Assembly (NCBI GenBank): GCA_002005505.1
Contig: KV908387.1
Coordinates: forward strand, 211,233-246,232
DNA length: 35,000 nucleotides
Reading direction: 5' to 3'
Source: Botryococcus braunii
Taxonomy: Eukaryota > Chlorophyta > Trebouxiophyceae
Shown in pieces: positions 21,076 to 35,000 of this stretch. Both the position numbers and the translations under genes were made by a program. Each line of letters begins with the position of its first letter. Within the stretch, counting starts at the first letter, position 1. The notes beneath the pieces are model-generated. The model ran no database searches, had not been told where the DNA came from, and saw only the letters and a program-made list of their open reading frames with translations.

Positions 21076-21527
21076 TTGGTATCTGGGAAGGAAGCCCACT
21101 TTTTGGAGGGTTCTGTCCGGCGGTGGCCTGACCATGGTGTCAGCCCAGTAGATTTTGAAACTCATCTGCTGCAGAGCGGTCGTGTGGAGTTGGCAGCCTG
21201 AGGCCGTTTGACGGGGCGCCCTGTGTTTGGTTCTGGAACTTGGCTCCACATTGAGGCTATCGTGGATCCTGATGCTGGTCTCCGAGCACATGTACGTGTT
21301 GTTTTCAAGATTGGTAAACCTGGTACATCTTGCCATACAGAGCAGATTCTGTGTGGCTGTGTGTCTGCTCCCAGTTTATGCCCTGAAACTGTAAGGGATC
21401 CAACCCCCCAATCCCATACGGTCTTGTGGCGCCTGTAGAAAAGTAGGAACTGGCCGGTTACTATTTGTTGCGGTGTGCGTTCAAGCCATGCGCTTGCCGG
21501 GCGCACTCAGAGAGACATGTCTACACT

Positions 21528-22322
21528 ATGAAATGCATTTCATATTCTGCCATATGGCAGCCTGGCGAAAGAGAAGAGCAAGTCGTATTCACAGTCGAGG
21601 TCATATATATGTGCGTTAAGTGTACCTAAGGATAGCGCAAGGACAATATTGCGTATCAGATTTAGTAATACACAATATTGTTCTTGGCATACATGCATGT
21701 ATACATGTATGTATACATAGCTTACGTACGCCAAGAGCAATCATTGTATATTGTGCATATGCTGTAATGCAAGACGGTTCTTGTAGTACTATTGCATGTT
21801 TTAGTATTACAAGGACCGTCTTTTACCACAGCATGTAGGCCAGGTTTTTATGTCTGGTGGACGTTGATACATTGCGCCTTGATGGCTTGTACAAGCCATG
21901 TGTTGAATAAATATGAAATGCATTTCATATTCTGCCATATGGCAGCCACTATGAAATGCATTTCCTATTCTGCCATATGGCAGCCTGGCTAAAGAGAAGA
22001 GTAAGTCGTACTCACAGTCGAGGTCATGTATATGTGCGTTATATGTACCTAACGATAGCGCAAGGGCAATATTGCGTATCAGATTTAGTACTACACAGTA
22101 TTGTTCTTGGCGTGCATGCATGTATGCTTACGTATGCCAAGAACAATTATTGTATATTGTGCATATGCTGTAATGCAAGACGGTCCTTGTAATACTATTG
22201 CATGTAATAGTATTACAAGGACCGTCTTCTACCACAGCATGTACGCCAGGTTTTTATGTCTGGTGGACGTTGATACATTGCGCCTTGATGGCTTGTACAA
22301 GCCATGTGCTGGATAAATATGG
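21528..22322. repeat. palindrome-rich tandem element, two copies of about 420 bp
   Basis: Copy 1 (21528-21950) and copy 2 (21951-about 22322) share most bases. The boundary block ATGAAATGCATTTCAT plus CTGCCATATGGCAG (both perfect palindromes) occurs three times: 21528-21560, 21913-21945 and 21951-21983, the last with one mismatch in the first palindrome. Each body also has the 18-base palindrome ATGGCTTGTACAAGCCAT (21882-21899 and 22288-22305), a TTGTTCTTGGC / GCCAAGA foldback, and a hairpin containing AAGACGG...CCGTCTT. No coding frame is conserved. Its nature (foldback element, MITE-like repeat or structured RNA source) is unknown. Confidence 0.9.
22177..22228. repeat. perfect 23-bp inverted repeat (hairpin, 6-nt loop)
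   Basis: The arms 22177-22199 and 22206-22228 are exact reverse complements, from AAGACGGTCC to GGACCGTCTT, around the loop GCATGT. The equivalent in copy 1 (about 21771-21822) has about four mismatches. The hairpin lacks the T-tract of a bacterial-type terminator. Confidence 0.95.
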
Positions 22323-23560
22323 TAATTGGTTGAATGCTGTGAAGCCGAGGCTAGGACAAGTTACAGCAGGAACGGTGCAGGAAGACACCTGCAATTCTTT
22401 GCACTCCGCAAAGGTCCCAAATGTGAAAGCGCAACTATCGAGAGAGTGAGAAGCACATCCGTTACATTAGGAACTCCCTCGAGATCACATTTCAGCCCGA
22501 AATCTGCCACAATCGAGACTGTCCCGACTTGAAAGGAAGGAATTTGCGCTGGAAATCCACACATATTCGACCTCACGGGAGTTCCCAGTTATATCTGTCT
22601 GAATTTACGCTGTAGCTAGAATTACACCGGTGCCGATACTGACCTGTGGCCGTCATGAAGGCTGAACGCGTGTCCATACACTTGGATAATAGTGTTATTA
22701 CAGTCTTAGACTCGAGGAGAGCATTACGTAGACCACATTTGCTACCTCGGCTAGGAAATCGTGACCGCTGTTCATAGTATACACATTGACAGTTTGAGTT
22801 CTAAAAGTAGTGCTGATCAGCGCTTCATGAAATTGCTTTAGCAGTGTGAACGGCCGACATTGTGAAGTCCCAAAATCCCTGAATTTATGACACACCGACG
22901 CCGCAGCGGTGATGTGGGCAAATTGTGTGATTGCAGAGGCTCTTGCAAATGACAAGAGGGGCACGTGGTTAACCGTGCAGTGCACTTATGCAATCCGATA
23001 AAGATTCAGAATGCTCACAGTGCAGGGCCAGTTGCCGACTTGCAGACCTAGTAGGTGACTTAGCAAGCGTCAACTGTGCCTCCCGTGTGTATGGGATCTG
23101 ATCTGAAATGGCCATGAAGTAGTTTCCCCTTGTAAAACCAGAATAAGCGGTACTTCTTGAAAGCCCCTCAGCCTGGTTGATGGAAGTGGTCGTGCTTAAA
23201 TTAAATCTGAGGCGATGTGGCCTCATCGCAATTGCGTGGGTGCAGTTCCTTCTGCAACTTTGGATAAGGTTTTGGGATTTTGGCCGCCTCGTTCTTGGTT
23301 TGCTGCTTTAGACATCTGCATCTGCGCTTTTTGCATGCGTTGTGTCAGTCCTTCGACTGCGCACTTTGAAGTGTTCAAAACGTTACCATGCAGCTCATCT
23401 CCACAAACGTGGTGGCAATCGCTGTGTTGTAACGGCAGCATCATGTGGTCAGTTTAAACTTTGGAATTTTAAAATGAAGTTTAATGTATAGCATCTGTTG
23501 GTTGCGAGCCGACTCGTAGATACTACGGCGCAAAGCAAAGTCACTTTTTCCTTAATGCTG
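22323..23560. other. no gene seen
   Basis: Only short open frames without splice support occur. The strand composition is mixed here, between the GT-rich + strand to the left and the CA-rich + strand to the right. I see nothing I can name. Confidence 0.4.
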
Positions 23561-23562
23561 CT

Positions 23563-23795
23563 GGCCATTTGCCATTGGGCAATTTGGACGTCATGTACGA
23601 GTTGCCGGTCCCAAGTGGGCAGCAGGACAAGCCCGGCCAGTTCCAGATGAAAGGCTTTTTGCAAACAAAAATCTCAGTGGAGATGGCTTTACCAAACTGC
23701 GGGCCGATGGAATTCAGGATAGTCCTGGCTCCCACTTGGGACAGGCAACTCTTACATGCCGTGCCTATTGACCAATGCCAATGTGCATGGCTCTC
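23563..23795. repeat. imperfect inverted repeat, arms about 75 bp
   Basis: The left arm (about 23563-23640, containing GTTGCCGGTCCCAAGTGGGC) and right arm (about 23720-23795, containing GCTCCCACTTGGGACAGGCA) are reverse-complementary with roughly three quarters of positions matching, separated by about 80 bases. Open frames on both strands across it are shadows of this symmetry. Confidence 0.8.
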
Positions 23796-24190
23796 TGCAA
23801 AACCCTGCTTAGTGGAGCCCACGTTTACAGTGCAATGCTTTGTGAGCATCCCCTCATAAATTTGCTCCTGACCCCGCAGTGATCAACTTTCAGAGCTTTG
23901 CCTAGAAGCCTGGAATCCCAAGCAAGGAAGGCAAGCAGATTGCCGCCTTGCTTATCAGTGGTGCGAGCAAACAAAGTGGGTTGAGAAAAAGGGTGTGCAT
24001 TTAAATACACAGCGAATGTAGGTGTGCATGTACCACAAGCATGACGACACCAAAATCGAACAGAAAGGGCGATGAAATACCTTGATGTTGATATCTAGAT
24101 TCGTCGGACTGACACGTGCCCAGCATCTTGGTTTCCACCTGCACCTACTTTCACACCAGTCTCTGGAAAGAGCTTTGGTTGACTCTTTGA

Positions 24191-27100
24191 TTACATAATG
24201 TGCCTGGGAATGGGGTTTCGGATATCAGAGAACAACTTCACTCCAGAGCTGACATCCTCACGGCGGCATGCAAGAAAGTGACATGGGGTAAGTGCTGCAG
24301 AGGGGTACGCATTTAAAGTTCTGCCAGCGTATACATCCCCCTCATGAAGGGAGACATGAACTTTACGACTCATAATCTGATGGTCCTTGGATTACCAAAC
24401 AGCACCTTCAAAAGTCACGACAGCATCTGCCATGGCATCCATGATCTACCGACAGCCCTCCTTTTCCTCTCCTACTCCACGGGATAGAGAGTGCAACACA
24501 GCACAAATGTTCTGGTCATGCCTGACAGATCTTACACAGTGGAACGACATGTCTATGTGTGGTGAGCCTCTTACATGCTAGGCAAACTCACCGACGCAGC
24601 AAAATTCAATCAGAAACTCGTGAAACCGACATAACGTGGAGCCTTTGCGGACGGACTTAACATGTTCAACCGCATAAATCGACGCCCTAGGCAGCCCTTT
24701 AGGCTCCCAAGGTTGAGCCCGCTGCAACATGTACGCCGTTGGTTGAAGCCTTGCGTGACTTTGACTCGCCTGTCGCAGGGAAATTCCGGACATGAGACCA
24801 GGGTCTATGACAAGTAGAGGCAAACACCTGCACAGAGTTTGCCTCCAAACAAGGCAAGGCTGAGCCGAGCCAATGTAGGTAAAGTCAATTGATATCGTTC
24901 CATATTGACCGTCGCCCAAGACGACAACCCTGCATACTAGTCCACATCAGGTAGATGTTGCCAGCACTAGCCTGCAATGGACATTGGCGCCAACATCCTG
25001 GATGAACAAAGACCTGCCGTCAGGGCACTCAAAGCTTTACCGGTTGGCCTCACACCCTTGGAAGCCCAACAAGAGCCTGCAAACGTGAAAAAAAAAAAAA
25101 AAAAAATCAAGACGCATCTACTGGGAAAGCACCAGTGCTGTCCAACGACCAGACGTCTTACAGACCTGCCCTGAAATTCAGAGTCCGCCATTATTCACTA
25201 AAGAGTCATACCACTCACACCCAGATTCACAACTTGTTTGTGGGGATCAGTTCGATCCTCGAAAGCCCAGAATGCGTTGCAACCGGCCCTTTCCATGCCA
25301 AACCCCACAATGGGATCCTAGGGAACCATCACCATTGTGCAAACCAGCGGGCATGTTGTTTGAAGAGAGGCAATATGTGTAAATACAGCGCAGGATGGGA
25401 ACCATGCGAGGATGCATAATGATGACATGGTGCTAGTGATGCAAGATGCCTTTCCGTTCTGGGAGTGCTCAATCCAACAACGCCCACTTCATATTTCCTC
25501 GCAAGCCCCGATCTTGAACCAAAAGGAGAACGTTTCCCATCTCAACAGCCTCTTCTTGGCTAGACACATTCATCTCACTTTCCTTATTCTTCTCTGGAGT
25601 TCAATTGGAGTCCGCACACAATTCTACGCACGTAATTTACATCGTGTATATGTAGATATCAATCTTTACCAACACTCACGCGACACTCCAAGCAATGGGA
25701 GGTTACGCATACTCCACACGCCCGAACCCACAGGTCCATCTTCCACATGTGCCAGATGGGCCTCCTTGGGGCTCTCTGGGAAGACGCTATTCGGCTTCAA
25801 TAATTGGCATGCTACCTGACAATATTCTGACTGAAGTCAAAATCTCAGTGCCCCGGCCGCGGCTGGACACAGCGGTACGAAAGTGATCTAACTGCACCAT
25901 CCATGACCCCCCAGAAAGATGCCCCAAAGGACGAACAAGCCCAAAGCGCGTGTGCCTCATAAGATATGAAATGCATGTACTTGTGGCGTGTAGCCCCCAG
26001 TAAATGACATGTGAGGGCCAATGCCTGGTGACCCCAACCGCGTAATCTTATATGAGGGTGTTGCAAACTCAGACGTCTTTTAGCGGTGAGAAGGGAGTGG
26101 GGGGGGGGGGGTGGGCCTCTAGGGTGCAGGGCCCCGTGCTGAGAGTCAACTAAGCACACGCCCTTGGGACGGAACCAGGGCCTGGTAAGGGTTTACTAAG
26201 AGGTCCGTGATACACGACCAATTTAACCCTGATAACAGCGTTCGCAGACGCTTTCAACACCAGAAGGGTCCCTTCCATACGGTCAGAAACTCAGACACCT
26301 GTCACAAAGGCAAACGCAGATTACATCACTACTTCGATAACGTGTCTTTACAGAAAAGTACACGCAATTGAAGATAAGTATATCCGACAGTTTAGCTTCC
26401 TGCACTAGATGGCTAGGGCACCACGATATACTTACCAAAGGTTGAGCCCCAGGTGTCTATAATAAAATTTCTGACAAAGACCTCTGCATATGGCTTCATT
26501 TTGATTGACTCTAAGAAGAGTGGAGCGAAGAACACTTTTCCGAGAATTGCCTACCATTTAAATTCAGCAAAGAGCTGAACTGGACCACCGTTCACCATTT
26601 AAAACAGGTCGTGCACTTTCCCTGTGCGATTCCCATCAGAACACATGAACTTTCAAGCGATTGCCCCACCACGCTGCTCAGTCTCACAGCAACCCGACAG
26701 TAGGCAGAAAAGATAGAATACCCACGCCCACCCCATGTTCAACGACGAGATTTCACCTCGCAATCCAGTAGCTTCAAAATTAGCCTCATCAAAGCAGCAC
26801 GGTATTGCTACCCACAGCTATATACTGAGCGCAACTACACCGGTTCATCCCAGAAGAACGCTCTCAAAGGACCAAGCATCCTCAAATAACCTCTTAAATT
26901 TGTATGTTGACGTACAAACTTGTGTGTAGACGCACACAAGACCCGCAAAATGCAACAGCTTGGACTGGCCCCAGTTATATGACTGCCAGGCATGGTCGGA
27001 AAGGTAGTCATCAGCTCAAAGAGGGGCTGCAAGCAGATGCGTCACCCGGCAATAATACGCAACCAAACCCCCTTATCCACATTTCCAAGGCATTATGGCC

Positions 27101-27704
27101 AAGCCACATCTCCCATTCCCCAGCAATAAGAGGAGCGGATCCACACAGGCATAAACAGATGCATGTTGGTGGCTCACAGAAAATCTGGATCCTCATTGGC
27201 CTTAGACATGGTCCGGACAAGGTTTGCTTCCCCCACCCCTCGGGGCAAAGCAATGCCTTCAAGGCAGGGCACATGTCAGTCTTTCTTGCGCTGTGCAATC
27301 ACCTTCTCAACTTCTGGCTAGGATGCACAACCGCCCTGCTGCAGCATCTGCTGCTCCAAAATGGCCCTCGGTAACACAGTCCTCCTGACCCTGCGTTATT
27401 TTGCTGAGGAGAAAATGCACATCCCCTCAAAACCCACTTATCTGAGCACTTATGAATAGGCCCCCCTTGTGCCAGGCAATGACCAATGACTCACAAAGAC
27501 ATATTTATCAATGGAACCATGGTCAAATTCCTTGTGCCACACTGCTACAGCATTCTCGATTGGCCACTCAGGGCAAGAGCGCTTCCCGACAGCCGGCCAC
27601 ACAAACCAGTGCCTAACATCCACCACTGCCTTTTTGGACGGCAATGTTATGGCGTTCTGAGTGGCAGTCTGCAAGGGCTCATTCTCAAGCCAGGCATAAG
27701 CCAT
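24191..27704 (-). CDS. candidate minus-strand multi-exon gene, unknown function
   Basis: Exon-like segments on the minus strand are 27495-27668 (could extend to an ATG at 27702-27704), 26916-27026, 25041-25076, 24592-24929 and 24191-24294 (stop TAA). The first two are phase 0 to 0. The last three join by phase (2 to 2, 2 to 1, 1 to stop). They use good sites: GTGAGT donors at 27494 and 24591 and an acceptor after a 19-base T-run at 25077. Recognisable text includes VDVRHWFVWPAVGKRSCPEW, VVVLGDGQYGTISIDFTYIG and SGVKLFSDIRNPIPRHIM. I recognise no family. The middle (25.1-26.9 kb) is unresolved, so this may be more than one gene, or the 3' part of the LSM14-like gene. Confidence 0.35.
24592..24929 (-). 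CDS. 338-nt minus-strand exon candidate
   Basis: The exon has an acceptor ACTAGTATGCAG and a consensus donor GTCG|GTGAGT. It is open for 112 codons and starts VVLGDGQYGTISIDFTYIGS. The long open frame plus two good splice sites make it the best-supported piece of this unit. A downstream acceptor (CCCCTCTGCAG at 24295) matches its phase 1 end. Confidence 0.5.
26436..26456 (-). CDS. possible 21-nt micro-exon
   Basis: On the minus strand, AAATTTTATTATAG precedes ACACCTGGGGCTCAACCTTTG and a perfect GTAAGTAT donor. At 21 bases it keeps any reading frame, for example TPGAQPL in phase 0. The splice signals are unusually good for random sequence, but no flanking exon was tied to it. Confidence 0.3.
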
Positions 27705-27961
27705 AGCCTTCAACCCCACTAAGCCATTGCCATCAACCGCAGTATTCTATTCAGTATATCATGGTCACACTTCTTGCCCGCCTGGGGAGACCGACTCTGC
27801 GATGCTGCGTAAGCCAACAAGCCTATTCTAGTCTATGCAATCAGCCTCATGCTACAGCAGCCGTCTGACAGCCCCTCCAGAGAAAGGATTGATGAGGGAT
27901 GGAGTTGTATAAACAACCACTACTATCTATTGTGCGTGCCCAGCTACTAGATATGCCAGAC

Positions 27962-34789
<6,828 letters not shown>

Positions 34790-35000
34790 CTGCTTACATG
34801 AGCACCCTCTCACCTCAGAAATGGGAGTTTAAGTGTTCGATCTAAGGGGATCGTCTGACACTTCACATACAATGTCGGTGCAGTAACCCTAGAAATGCCG
34901 TCACCCAAGAGCCTGTAAGAAGATTACCTCACAGGGCCTGGTTATTGTACCACACATATATAATACATGCATGCCCTTAAGTCTGGAAGTCTCCGAAATC

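Noticed and set aside
25412..25819. 135-codon + strand frame
   Set aside because: No splice support, CA-rich composition like the surrounding minus-strand introns, and no recognisable protein pattern.
34790..35000. LSm-domain exon at the right edge
   Set aside because: The minus-strand frames there show no LSm signature. The N-terminal domain is probably outside the window.

Overview
The window looks like nuclear DNA of a eukaryote. Coding sequence is broken into short exons with GT...AG introns, there are very long dinucleotide and trinucleotide arrays, and there is a non-LTR-type reverse transcriptase relic. Nothing bacterial is visible: no operons and no ribosome-binding-site-spaced genes. 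The retroelement type and the repeat-rich introns fit an alga or other protist, but the sequence does not settle the lineage. Most long ORFs here are microsatellite read-through and are not genes.

Layout. 1-2.3 kb is non-coding, with a diverged tandem repeat and a large CA/GA/CT array. 2.68-5.5 kb is a decayed reverse-transcriptase element on the + strand, broken by frameshifts and with its 3' end tandemly duplicated. 5.5-8.2 kb has no firm gene and contains a chained triplet array. About 8.18-19.85 kb holds a + strand multi-exon gene that I reconstructed from splice sites. Fourteen candidate exons keep compatible intron phases and give roughly 1000 residues of Ser/Pro/Gln-rich protein of unknown family, ending in a stop at 19854; its first exon or exons were not found. 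One intron of this gene carries a short antisense piece of the 3' end of the retroelement family.

19.9-24.2 kb is mostly non-coding. It contains a tandemly repeated, palindrome-rich element (21.53-22.32 kb) with a perfect 23-bp hairpin, and an inverted repeat near 23.7 kb. About 24.19-27.70 kb holds scattered minus-strand exons of an unrecognised gene.

27.96-34.79 kb is a minus-strand gene of the LSM14/SCD6/DCP5 family (mRNA decapping and P-body proteins). FDF, FFD, TFG and RGG segments lie on successive exons, and the N-terminal LSm domain is off the right edge. An extra exon-like segment inside this gene would create a premature stop if spliced in.

The two best-supported cellular genes are convergent: + from 8 to 19.9 kb, minus from 35 to 28 kb. 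Intron composition mirrors this. GT-rich and G-run sequence lies mainly on the + strand in the first gene, and CA-rich and C-run sequence on the + strand in the second, so the sense strand of introns is usually G/T-rich.
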